Source: Cyanobacteria bacterium UBA11153
Lineage (GTDB): Bacteria > Cyanobacteriota > Cyanobacteriia > Cyanobacteriales > Coleofasciculaceae
Reading direction: 5' to 3'
NCBI GenBank assembly: GCA_003511885.1
Contig: DOIX01000031.1
Span: 15,078 to 35,271, forward strand
Length of the DNA stretch: 20,194 nt
Below the pieces are notes generated by a model. The model ran no database searches. It had not been told where the DNA came from and saw only the letters and a list, made by a program, of their open reading frames with translations. How positions within the stretch are numbered: position 1 is the stretch's first letter; the number at the start of each line of letters is the position of its first letter. Below, piece after piece: positions 8,638 through 15,343 of the stretch. Position numbers and translations under genes: made by a program.

Positions 8638-9330
8638 CCAGTTCCCTTCAGCGATGGCCCCTAACTTTGCCCAATCTAACACCAAAATTTTGCCGCCCCG
8701 ACTGTACTGGACAATCCCTTGGATTTGTTTGAACAGTCGGGCGCATTCTTCGTAGGTAATGCCAATACTGCCTGCAATTTGAGTATAGGGCATCGGCGAT
8801 CGCAATAATAATCCCTGGGCTGTCTCGCTGGTTCCCTCTGCAATCGCCGCCGCTTGAATAGACTGTGCTAACCGCACGATTGCCCTCTCAGAAGCCAATC
8901 CATGGACTACTTGATGGAGATGTTGAAGACGCTCATTGAGAACTGCAATAATTTGCAAGGCTAATTCTGGCGTTTTCTGAATCATTTCTAGCAAAATAGT
9001 GCGCTTAATTGTGAGAATCTGACACTCCTGCCCAGCTACAACCGTTGCCGGGGCTATGCTGCTGCCAAAGAGGGCTGGGGCTGCAAAGAGTTCTCCCGCA
9101 GGTAAGGTGCGCAGAATGGTTTCCTTACCAGTCGATGCTGTTTTCTTCACTGCAATTCTGCCACTGAGAACTGCAAAAAGTTGGGCGGGCAGGGGATCGC
9201 CCTCATGTAAAATAATTTCTTCACGGGTATATGACTTGACCGCTGCATGGGGTTGCAACTGAGCAAGCTGCTGGCAATCCAGCCCAGAGAGGATCGAGAT
9301 TTTTTGGAGTTGCTCAACTGTAGCTTGCAT
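8629..9330 (-). CDS. CRP/FNR-family transcriptional regulator
   Basis: This is a DNA-binding regulator of 233 residues with the standard two-domain plan. A cyclic-nucleotide-binding-like beta-roll spans about residues 8-125 (EEIILHEGDPLPAQLFAVLSG, LPAGELFAAPALFG). It is joined by a dimerisation helix (about 126-160) to a winged helix-turn-helix (about 175-225; PYTQIAGSIGITYEECARLF). There is no N-terminal four-Cys cluster, so it is not an oxygen-sensing FNR with an iron-sulfur centre. The beta-roll lacks a clear cAMP-binding Glu/Arg pair, so the signal is unknown; haem or NO sensing as in DNR/NnrR relatives is possible given the globin neighbour. It is divergent from the zinc-ribbon/cupin operon, and a CRP-type site (9396-9411) lies 66 bases before its start, suggesting self-regulation. 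Confidence 0.9.
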   Translation of the reverse strand: MQATVEQLQKISILSGLDCQQLAQLQPHAAVKSYTREEIILHEGDPLPAQLFAVLSGRIAVKKTASTGKETILRTLPAGELFAAPALFGSSIAPATVVAGQECQILTIKRTILLEMIQKTPELALQIIAVLNERLQHLHQVVHGLASERAIVRLAQSIQAAAIAEGTSETAQGLLLRSPMPYTQIAGSIGITYEECARLFKQIQGIVQYSRGGKILVLDWAKLGAIAEGNWDN

Positions 9331-9395
9331 CGTTCAACTGTTTTGGGCAAAGCGATTTTAGGGGTTTTTCCCAATTTTACACTTTGCCTAGCAAT

Positions 9396-9411
9396 TATGA
9401 GCTAGATCAAA
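9396..9411. promoter_or_regulatory. CRP/FNR-type operator in the divergent promoter region
   Basis: TATGAGCTAGATCAAA fits TGA-N6-TCA and matches the globin-site palindrome at 13 of 16 bases, including the first ten. It lies between the regulator gene (minus strand) and the divergent zinc-ribbon/cupin genes. A further TATGAG half-site is at 9455-9460, with AGCTCA at 9445-9450. Confidence 0.5.
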
Positions 9412-9469
9412 GAAATTATTAGTCACAACTGTCAGAGTAAAGGTAGCTCAAATTTATGAGGGTATCCCG

Positions 9470-9511
9470 ATGACTCTCACACCTAATCAAACAAGTTCCG
9501 CTCCGAAATGA
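9470..9511 (+). CDS. Possible 13-codon leader peptide
   Basis: ATG at 9470 opens a 13-codon frame (MTLTPNQTSSAPK). It has GAGGG about 8 bases upstream, and its stop overlaps the next start as ATGA. The zinc-ribbon gene lacks its own ribosome binding site, so this frame may deliver ribosomes to it. It could also be a relic of a longer N-terminus. Expression is unproven. Confidence 0.35.
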   Translation: MTLTPNQTSSAPK

Positions 9512-9657
9512 CCGTACATAAATGTCCCTGTTGTGCTTATCCATTAATGCGGCACTTTCAGCACCATCAAATTAGCTGGTTTTGTTCCCACTGTTGGGCA
9601 TCGATGCCCGTTTTTGCTGAAGAAAAAACGACCTTTAATCGAAATTTAGGAGACTGA
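9508..9657 (+). CDS. Small zinc-ribbon protein, 49 aa
   Basis: This very short gene encodes a 49-residue protein with two cysteine knuckles, KCPCCAY (C6, C8, C9) and WFCSHCW (C26, C29), plus several histidines (H16, H19, H20, H28) between and around them. The spacing fits a minimal zinc ribbon. The short PLMRH...ISWFCSHCW layout resembles small cyanobacterial zinc-ribbon proteins I have seen, though I cannot name the family. Its ATG overlaps the stop of a 13-codon frame (ATGA), and its TGA shares a base with the ATG of the cupin gene (TGATG). It is therefore almost certainly translated in concert with the cupin. Its role is unknown; it may be a protein-protein adaptor or metal sensor within the globin-linked cluster. 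Confidence 0.75.
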   Translation: MTVHKCPCCAYPLMRHFQHHQISWFCSHCWASMPVFAEEKTTFNRNLGD

Positions 9658-9968
9658 TGATGACATTACAATCATCCTTTACAACTCAGCTTCATGAGGA
9701 AGTTGACTATACCAAACCAGGCATCCAACGCAAAGCCCTCGTTAACAATGAGCAGGTCAACTTCTCACTAGTTTGCGTCCCCGCAGATACCTACATCCCA
9801 GAACATAGCACTGCCCGAAATGTTTCAGTGACTGTCATAGAAGGCAGCGGCACGCTGACTCTGGAAGGACAGGATATTCCCTTGCAACCTGGCGTATTTG
9901 CTTATATTCCTGCAAAGGCTCCTCACGCACTACGAGCATTGGAAAATCTTGCTTTTCTACTTACCTAG
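9657..9968 (+). CDS. Cupin-domain protein, 103 aa
   Basis: This is a single small cupin barrel. Motif 1 is IPEHSTARNVSVTVIEGSG, with His50 and Glu62 in place and Asn55 near where a second His is usual. Motif 2 is PGVFAYIPAKAPHAL with His90. Three likely metal ligands are therefore kept (His50, Glu62, His90). Such small cupins may bind iron, manganese or zinc and can be enzymes or sensors; the substrate cannot be told. TTAGGAG lies 4 bases before the first ATG (9657) and 7 before the second (9660), so translation may begin at the second. The start overlaps the zinc-ribbon stop, indicating one operon divergent from the CRP-family regulator. Confidence 0.85.
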   Translation: MMTLQSSFTTQLHEEVDYTKPGIQRKALVNNEQVNFSLVCVPADTYIPEHSTARNVSVTVIEGSGTLTLEGQDIPLQPGVFAYIPAKAPHALRALENLAFLLT

Positions 9969-10035
9969 CCTCCCTAACCCCATGACTAAGTTTCGATCCT
10001 AATTGTCTAAATCATTGCGGTGAAGGCGAAGCAGA

Positions 10036-10056
10036 ATTCAGTTTTTTATACTGAAT
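10036..10056. terminator. Hairpin after the cupin gene
   Basis: ATTCAGT-N7-ACTGAAT has a perfect 7-base stem, 68 bases after the cupin stop. The loop is T-rich but no T-tract follows, so termination is uncertain. Confidence 0.3.
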
Positions 10057-10147
10057 CTAAAACGATCTGTCGCTGCTACAGTTCACAGTTAAATCTCGGC
10101 AAAAATCGTCAACCTAACTAATCGTTAATCCTACCAGAGGTATCAAT

Positions 10148-10666
10148 ATGATTGCCCATTTCTCCATTCCTTCAGAAAACCCAAAAGAAACCGCACTCTT
10201 TTTTGCTGCCATCATTGACGGCATTGTCTTCGACTTTCCAGTAGTTGCTGGTGCCTCCATCGCCGTAGCCCGTGACAATTCAGGAACAGCCGTTGAGGTC
10301 TATCCGCCATCCATGGTACACCACCCAGGAACAGGACAGCCAGACCCAACCATCCAGCCAGAAGGTCCAGCAGCAATGCCTTGGGAGGATCAAATTTACG
10401 CAGAGCAAATCCACCGTCGTCCCTCAAGTTTTCATCTTGCCATCGAAACAAAACTTTCGGAAGCAGAGGTAATTTCGCGATCGCAATCCCTAGGATGGAG
10501 GACAGTAGCCTGTAACCGGGGTGGTGTTTTTGGTGTGGTGGAGGTGTGGGTAGATAACCTCTATCTGGTGGAAGTCCTGGTGACAGAAGAAGCAGGCAGA
10601 TATCGCAACTTCATGAATACCACAGGATGTGCTGCCATGTTTGGTTCAGGCATTGCACCGCAGTGA
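10148..10666 (+). CDS. VOC (glyoxalase-fold) family protein
   Basis: This 172-residue cytosolic protein has the paired beta-alpha-beta-beta-beta modules of the vicinal oxygen chelate superfamily. The four classical metal-ligand positions appear to be filled: His4 (AHFSIP), Glu50 (TAVEVYP), His96 (SSFHLAIET) and Glu142 (LVEVLV). It could therefore be an active metal enzyme. The specific reaction (glyoxalase, dioxygenase, isomerase or thiol transferase) cannot be told. AGAGG lies 8 bases before the ATG. The gene follows the cupin by 179 bases containing a hairpin, so it may have its own promoter while belonging to the same functional cluster. Confidence 0.8.
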   Translation: MIAHFSIPSENPKETALFFAAIIDGIVFDFPVVAGASIAVARDNSGTAVEVYPPSMVHHPGTGQPDPTIQPEGPAAMPWEDQIYAEQIHRRPSSFHLAIETKLSEAEVISRSQSLGWRTVACNRGGVFGVVEVWVDNLYLVEVLVTEEAGRYRNFMNTTGCAAMFGSGIAPQ

Positions 10667-10679
10667 TGCAATCGATCCG

Positions 10680-10744
10680 TTTGTAGTAGGCACTTCAGTG
10701 CCCCAAAAGCTGATAATATCAGGCACTAAAGTGCTTACTACGAA
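10680..10744. repeat. MITE-like inverted repeat (GTAGTAGGCACTTCAGTGCC)
   Basis: The 23-base arms 10680-10702 and 10722-10744 are inverted copies with 20 of 23 matches around a 19-base loop. The arm sequence TTCGTAGTA(G/A)GCAC recurs at the window end (20181-20194). It is a typical dispersed cyanobacterial palindromic element without coding capacity. Confidence 0.8.
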
Positions 10745-10855
10745 CCGTCTAATTTGTGAGGAATTTGACTTGATTATTAACATTGTTTGGTAAAAATCTT
10801 GTTATCATAAAGGAGAAAACGTTCCTTAATAACTAGGTATAACCTTTTTACATAT

Positions 10856-11746
10856 ATGAGATTCATTAGCCCCAAAACTGACTTTGCGTTCAAGAAAATA
10901 TTTGCCTCAGATGACAGTCATGATATCCCGATCTCCTTCCTCAATGCCATCATCTACTCAGGAAAGGAAGTCATCAAATCTTTAGAAATTATCAACCCCT
11001 ATAACCAGGCTGATATTCTGGATTTAAAAGATAGCTATCTGGATGTTAGGGCAGTATTAGAGGATAAAACAACTGTCATTATTGAGATGCAAGTATGGAA
11101 TGTCCAATCTTTTGAGAAAAGAGTCATCTATAACTTGTGCAAAACCTACGTGAATCAGCTCAAGTATGGACAAGGATACTCTTATCTCAATCCGGTGATT
11201 GGCTTAACCATTACAGACTTTACTCTTTTTCCCTCAACCCAGAAGGTAATTACCAGTTTTCACTTTCAAGAGCAAGAAGAAAAATTATCTTATCAGGAGA
11301 AACAGTTAAAACTTTTCTTTGTGGAATTGCCGAAGTTTACGAAAAAGCTAGAAGAGTTGGAGACTTTGGCAGATAAGTGGATCTATTTTCTCAAAGAAGC
11401 ACCTAGTTTAGAAGTGATTCCACCCAAAATGAGCGAAATACCACAAATAGAAAAAGCGATGAATATAGCGAATCAGGCGGGTTTAAGTGTGGAAGAGTTA
11501 GAGAGGTTAAACAAACAGGAAATTTTCCTGGAAGATAGAAGAGGTGAAATTACCTTGGCGAAAATTGAAGGGGAAAGGAATTTACTATTGCGACAGCTTC
11601 AGCGCCGTTTGGGAGAATTAACTTCTAATGTAATTATGGCAATTGAGGGGTTAAATAGCCAAGGTTTAGAAAGTTTGTCAGAGGCGATGTGGGATTTTTC
11701 TAGTATGGAGGATTTACTTAATTGGTTGGCAGAATATTCTGGTTAG
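10856..11746 (+). CDS. Rpn-family PD-(D/E)XK nuclease / transposase-like protein with DUF4351 tail
   Basis: This 296-residue protein belongs to the Rpn/YhgA-like 'recombination-promoting nuclease' group, often labelled putative transposase. The N-terminus SPKTDFAFKKIF is the family hallmark. Catalytic-type residues follow, with Asp63 in YLDVRA and Glu77-x-Gln79 in VIIEMQVWN, giving a D...ExQ variant of PD-(D/E)XK. The C-terminus (about 240-296; LLLRQLQRRLGEL...DLLNWL) matches the DUF4351 helical domain common in cyanobacterial members. Such proteins can cleave DNA and promote RecA-independent exchange; nearby terminal inverted repeats were not seen apart from the unrelated palindrome upstream. 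No strong ribosome binding site is visible. It appears monocistronic. Confidence 0.9.
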   Translation: MRFISPKTDFAFKKIFASDDSHDIPISFLNAIIYSGKEVIKSLEIINPYNQADILDLKDSYLDVRAVLEDKTTVIIEMQVWNVQSFEKRVIYNLCKTYVNQLKYGQGYSYLNPVIGLTITDFTLFPSTQKVITSFHFQEQEEKLSYQEKQLKLFFVELPKFTKKLEELETLADKWIYFLKEAPSLEVIPPKMSEIPQIEKAMNIANQAGLSVEELERLNKQEIFLEDRRGEITLAKIEGERNLLLRQLQRRLGELTSNVIMAIEGLNSQGLESLSEAMWDFSSMEDLLNWLAEYSG

Positions 11747-11883
11747 AGGTGTTAGCGAGAGCTATGCGTTAGCCTAGCATTCGGACGAGGAATGATCCTT
11801 GAAAACCATAGTTTATATTTTGGAGATGTCTAATAGAGTACAGCACTTGTTAACATAGAGATTAGTTATAGTAAGGCTGGCTT

Positions 11884-12174
11884 ATGACCCCGCAATTTCA
11901 GGCTGCGATCGCAGCCATTCAACCACTTTCACCTGCAGAGCGTCAACAACTGCTGCAAATCCTCATTCAAACCTCAGCTACAAACTCTCAATCCAACCTT
12001 AAAGCCCTTAGCATCCAGTTTTGGCAGGGTATTACTCTCAAGCAGCTACTCACAAGCCAAACTCCTACTACCGTTCGCAATCTTAAGGATTTCGCAGTTA
12101 GTTTTTGGCATGAGGAGGACTCTATTGAAGATTTCCTGACCTTTTTGAGACAGCAACGCCAGGAGCTAGTTTAA
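11884..12174 (+). CDS. Small helical hypothetical protein, 96 aa
   Basis: This soluble 96-residue protein is of unknown function. The N-terminal half (FQAAIAAIQPLSPAERQQLL) looks like a two-helix unit seen in small cyanobacterial proteins linked to antitoxins. The C-terminal half has FAVSFWHEEDSIEDFLTFL, an acidic helix rich in aromatics. An internal echo is visible: SIQFWQGITLKQLL resembles AVSFWHEEDSIEDFL. AAGG lies 10-13 bases before the ATG. Its stop lies 11 bases from the stop of the convergent HTH gene. An antitoxin role is only a guess, because no toxin is adjacent. Confidence 0.65.
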   Translation: MTPQFQAAIAAIQPLSPAERQQLLQILIQTSATNSQSNLKALSIQFWQGITLKQLLTSQTPTTVRNLKDFAVSFWHEEDSIEDFLTFLRQQRQELV

Positions 12175-12184
12175 GTATATCTTC

Positions 12185-12646
12185 TCATAAATCTAGATTT
12201 TGGATCGATGCTTCCTGCGGCAGCGGAACCGTGATTTGTAGGAAAACATCAATTGTTATTTGATTATTTTGAAAGGTTATATTAGTAATATTAAACTTGT
12301 CAGAAAAATCGCCACTAGCTGGTACTTTAGCAGGTGAATTACAGATATATCCAGCCTCCTCAAGCCATTCTGTAATATTGCGCCAATTTTCGATCTTTTC
12401 ACTACATTTATCTACCAAACTCTTCACGTATCTATAGATAGTAGCGCAAAGATCCGTTTCCACTCCTTTAGGATTTTTCCCCAACTTTTCCGCTATTTCC
12501 GATGGACTATAGCCACAAAGTAACCCCCGCAGATGTAACTTTTCTACGGGGGTTAAACGTTTTCCTTTGGCTGAGGCTAAGTCTGTGTATAGGGTTTCTA
12601 AATCCCAGCGGTTTGCGGCTTGGGAGAATTGTTCGGTGGTTGGCAT
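12185..12646 (-). CDS. Stand-alone HTH protein, STAND/WD-associated type
   Basis: This 153-residue protein has a helix-turn-helix at about residues 31-78 (LTPVEKLHLRGLLCGYSPSE, then IAEKLGKNPKGVETDL and IYRYVKSLV). It closely resembles the LuxR-like HTH found at the N-terminus of large cyanobacterial NB-ARC/AAA-WD40 proteins and vWA-MoxR-associated proteins. Here no ATPase follows; instead there is a short C-terminal beta-rich part (FNITNITFQNNQITIDVFLQ). It could be a small DNA-binding or adaptor protein, or the remnant of a larger STAND gene. It is divergent from the six-gene GTPase operon and shares the 230-base upstream region with it, so it is a candidate regulator of that operon. No ribosome binding site is seen. 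Confidence 0.75.
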   Translation of the reverse strand: MPTTEQFSQAANRWDLETLYTDLASAKGKRLTPVEKLHLRGLLCGYSPSEIAEKLGKNPKGVETDLCATIYRYVKSLVDKCSEKIENWRNITEWLEEAGYICNSPAKVPASGDFSDKFNITNITFQNNQITIDVFLQITVPLPQEASIQNLDL

Positions 12647-12797
12647 GGGTGGAGGGGGTCTGGAAAATTACTGATGAGATTCTAGCATAATTACTGATGC
12701 TTGTCAGTAGGCTATCAGGTTTGGATAGTTTAGGTTTAGTATAAATACCAAAATAATACGCTAGTTAAAGTAAATATGTGGCAATACAATGTCTGAC

Positions 12798-12815
12798 CTG
12801 CGGATTGTCACGCAG
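12798..12815. promoter_or_regulatory. Inverted repeat upstream of the GTPase operon
   Basis: CTGCG-N8-CGCAG lies about 62 bases before the first gene of the operon. Slightly wider, AATACGCT (12755-12762) is inverted as AGCGTATT (12821-12828). Either could be an operator; no strong -35/-10 pair is recognisable, although TATAAAT at 12740-12746 could be a -10 element. Confidence 0.3.
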
Positions 12816-12876
12816 ATTAAAGCGTATTTTGTATCATTTTATATCATTAGTTTGGTGTAACAGTGAGATATAACTT

Positions 12877-13344
12877 ATGAGCAGCGATCCAAATAGCACC
12901 TACAGCTATAGCACAGACAACTGGAACCAGGAGTCAAACGATCCCAGTCAAGATCATGCTCCCTATTCAGAGAGTTATGACAATAATGACGAGCAGTATG
13001 GCTATGGAACAGTTGACCCTTACCTAGAGCCTAATCATCCTGGTGATGAAGGGAATGAATTTTTAAATAGCTACGGCTACGAAAACAACTCCAACTACGG
13101 TAGCGATTATGGTAATAGCTACGGAACTAATAGTAGTGGCTATGGCGATCCAGACTATTATAACTCCAGTTCTGAGTCATCTTCATTTGATGGAGATGAG
13201 AACAGTCATCACTCGACTAACTCTAGTGGAGTAGTGATTAATTACTACGACAATCACATTGAATACAACGATATGCACGAGCCGCACATCGGCAACATTT
13301 GTTGCGGTGGTGTTAATGGCGATCCAGGAACAATTCAAACCTAG
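12877..13344 (+). CDS. Tyr/Asn/Ser/Gly-rich low-complexity protein with C-terminal Gly-Asn motif
   Basis: This 155-residue protein is predicted to be disordered. It has 18 tyrosines, abundant Asn, Ser, Gly, Asp and Glu, and not a single Lys or Arg, so it is strongly acidic. The central region (about 64-95: NSYGYENN, SDYGNSYGTN, SSGYGDPDYY) contains [S/G]Y[G/S] repeats like those of eukaryotic FUS-type prion-like domains. The C-terminus ends in a distinct motif, HIGNICCGGVNGDPGTIQT (137-155), which matches residues 14-31 of the next protein. There is no signal peptide. It is the first gene of the operon, 16 bases before the next. A role as a multivalent scaffold or a recruited partner is inferred from composition only. 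Confidence 0.8.
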   Translation: MSSDPNSTYSYSTDNWNQESNDPSQDHAPYSESYDNNDEQYGYGTVDPYLEPNHPGDEGNEFLNSYGYENNSNYGSDYGNSYGTNSSGYGDPDYYNSSSESSSFDGDENSHHSTNSSGVVINYYDNHIEYNDMHEPHIGNICCGGVNGDPGTIQT

Positions 13345-13360
13345 TTAAACGATTGAAACT

Positions 13361-13729
13361 ATGTCAGGTAATTACCATTTTGACCTTTCTAAGGCTAAGG
13401 TAGGAAATGTGATTGCTGGTGATGTCCATGGCAATCCTACAGCCATTCAAATTGACTGTTCTCCTAAACAAAATTTGACCGAAGCGGCAGCAGAGATTCA
13501 GGAATTAATAGAACAGTTAGCTCGTAATTATCCAACGAGAACTCAATCTGAAAATAAGGTGGTTGTGGCTGAGGCAATAGAGCAGGCGATCGCACAAAAT
13601 CCAACATTGAAAGAGCGGCTGCGTGGTGCTTTCAAAGCTGGAGGTATTGAGGCGTTGAAGACGATCTTTAATCATCCGCTGATTAGCATTCCTATTGAAA
13701 CGATTAAAGGGTGGATTGAAGCTGAATAG
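13361..13729 (+). CDS. Small cyanobacterial adaptor-like protein with Gly-Asn motif and EAAAEIQ helical domain
   Basis: This 122-residue soluble protein has two parts. Residues 1-31 carry KVGNVIAGDVHGNPTAIQ, a glycine-rich, probably beta-forming motif shared with the C-terminus of the preceding protein. Residues 38-122 are helical (LTEAAAEIQELIEQLARNYP, KVVVAEAIEQAIAQNPTLKE, FKAGGIEALK, HPLISIPIETIKGW). I associate this second part with a widespread cyanobacterial family in which it follows glycine-rich or pentapeptide-like N-termini, often beside NTPase conflict genes. The biochemical role is not known to me. Its place between the low-complexity protein and the repeat/GTPase genes suggests an adaptor. 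Confidence 0.8.
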   Translation: MSGNYHFDLSKAKVGNVIAGDVHGNPTAIQIDCSPKQNLTEAAAEIQELIEQLARNYPTRTQSENKVVVAEAIEQAIAQNPTLKERLRGAFKAGGIEALKTIFNHPLISIPIETIKGWIEAE

Positions 13730-13792
13730 ATACCAGCATGAGTCTTAAGTCTCAGTTAAAAAATCTGTGTACTCTAGAATTCACTGTCAGCG

Positions 13793-15319
13793 ATGCCTAA
13801 CCAAAATAACAATCCTTCATTTGGTCAACTTACCCTTATTTCTTCAGGTGCGGCTGTCGTAAAGAGCGTCTTAGACTTTTTTTTGCGGCGTGTAGATAGA
13901 AAACCTGAATCGGATGAGGCTATACAGAGGCAGAAAGAGTTACAGAATTATATTCATACCAATCGCCTCGAAGAACTAGCACAGGGTCACGAGTATCGTT
14001 TAGAAGAACAAGCACAAGCAAGTTGGCATCGTTGCCGTGAGATTGCTTTGACCAAAGTCTTGGATACACAAGCACAGGAAAGAGGTCATCATCATCGCCT
14101 GCACGAACAAGAACAAACTCATAGTCATCGTGTAAGAGAGTTAGCTTTCAAAGCAGATTTGGATGCAGAAGCTCAAGAAAGAGGACACCAACATCGCATA
14201 GAGGAGCAAGCAGTAGCTCACATCTTGCGGTTACGAGAAACCACTTGGTCTAGTGAACTTCAGCTATACCGAGATTTGAGGTTACGTCTGCTAGCTCACG
14301 AACACGCTCAAGAAATAGAGCAGGTTCGCAGTCAATATGCTATTCAAACAACAGTCATTAATCGACGGTTGCAAAAGTTTGAGGAAAATAGTCCTTTCTT
14401 AGATACACCAGAAGAAGCAGCGAGGCTATTGCAAGGAATTTATGAGTCAAACCATAAGCCTTTGGTACTGATTGCGCCATTTTGGGATAATAACATCCCC
14501 CACAGAGCTAATGATGATGGTGCTTCTCCACATGATTTCCGCGTAGCCATCAATGCTGCTTGGCAAAAGACACAGTGGTTCAATGGTGTGGTTAAATGTG
14601 ATGGATATTTTAAGCGTCCTCTGCGCCAGACGGATAGAGATATAGCAGTTATATCTGCTGCTTTAGCCGAGCTTCCTATTATCTTAATACATGGCATGGT
14701 GCAGGGAGGACGGAGAGTTCATCCAGCTATCACCGTTTGGAATTTACTACCTGAACAAGAAGATAGCTATTTTCATTTAGATCTAGAATCGTTTGATGTT
14801 CAGTCAGAAAATAAGCTTGATTTTCAAGATGTTGTTGCTTATTACATCGCTACGGCTGTTGGAATATTAAGTGATGCTCACCACTTATTTTTTAGTGGTA
14901 AGCGTCCTGATTTGAGTCGATATGCTTCCAATGAACCTGAGAACCTAAAACTACTTGCTAGTCAGCTTGGTCTTTACTATGACTTGGTTTGTTATAGGGA
15001 GTCAACAAAAGAGCATTTCTACCGTCTGGATCAAGCTGTGATGCTTTGGGAATGTGGTTTGGCGGAGGAGGCGAGTCAGCAAATTGAAAATGCTTTGATG
15101 AGTTGGTATTACCAGAAAACGGGCGAACAGATTTTTCCTGATATGGACTTGCTTTTTAAGGAAGCAAAGCGAAATGATATTTCATTTTTGGCTGAATTAG
15201 CTCAAGTTTATCAGTGGGTTGGTACTCATGATAAAGCAACACAAGTAAATCAGTTAGTTCAAGGTTTAAACATCATCAAATTTGAACCGATTGATTGGTT
15301 TGTTAATCCTAAAAATTAG
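13793..15319 (+). CDS. Coiled-coil repeat protein with C-terminal alpha/beta-like domain, 508 aa
   Basis: I recognise no named family. Residues 12-32 form a short hydrophobic or amphipathic segment. Residues 63-161 are three tandem 33-residue repeats: GHEYRLEEQ, GHHHRLHEQ and GHQHRIEEQ begin at 65, 98 and 131, and matching R-E pairs fall at 82-83, 115-116 and 148-149. Thirty-three equals three hendecads, so a long right-handed coiled coil or helical rod is likely, with a histidine-rich face. Residues about 205-370 look like an alpha/beta domain (KPLVLIAPFWDNN, DRDIAVISAALAELPIILIH, RRVHPAITVWNLL). The rest is helical (DQAVMLWECGLAEEASQQIE). It precedes the first GTPase by 24 bases, so it is probably its partner or scaffold. 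Confidence 0.8.
   Translation: MPNQNNNPSFGQLTLISSGAAVVKSVLDFFLRRVDRKPESDEAIQRQKELQNYIHTNRLEELAQGHEYRLEEQAQASWHRCREIALTKVLDTQAQERGHHHRLHEQEQTHSHRVRELAFKADLDAEAQERGHQHRIEEQAVAHILRLRETTWSSELQLYRDLRLRLLAHEHAQEIEQVRSQYAIQTTVINRRLQKFEENSPFLDTPEEAARLLQGIYESNHKPLVLIAPFWDNNIPHRANDDGASPHDFRVAINAAWQKTQWFNGVVKCDGYFKRPLRQTDRDIAVISAALAELPIILIHGMVQGGRRVHPAITVWNLLPEQEDSYFHLDLESFDVQSENKLDFQDVVAYYIATAVGILSDAHHLFFSGKRPDLSRYASNEPENLKLLASQLGLYYDLVCYRESTKEHFYRLDQAVMLWECGLAEEASQQIENALMSWYYQKTGEQIFPDMDLLFKEAKRNDISFLAELAQVYQWVGTHDKATQVNQLVQGLNIIKFEPIDWFVNPKN
13979..14275 (+). repeat. Three 33-codon tandem repeats in the coiled-coil gene
   Basis: The encoded repeat period is exactly 33 residues, with G, H, R, E-Q and R-E positions kept in all three copies. 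Copies 2 and 3 both begin AQERGH. Confidence 0.8.
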
Positions 15320-15343
15320 TTAATCAAATCTAAGGAGTATATC

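Noticed and set aside
10856..11746. Rpn-family gene as part of an intact insertion sequence
   Set aside because: Despite the 'putative transposase' label of its family, no matching terminal inverted repeats or target duplications flank it.
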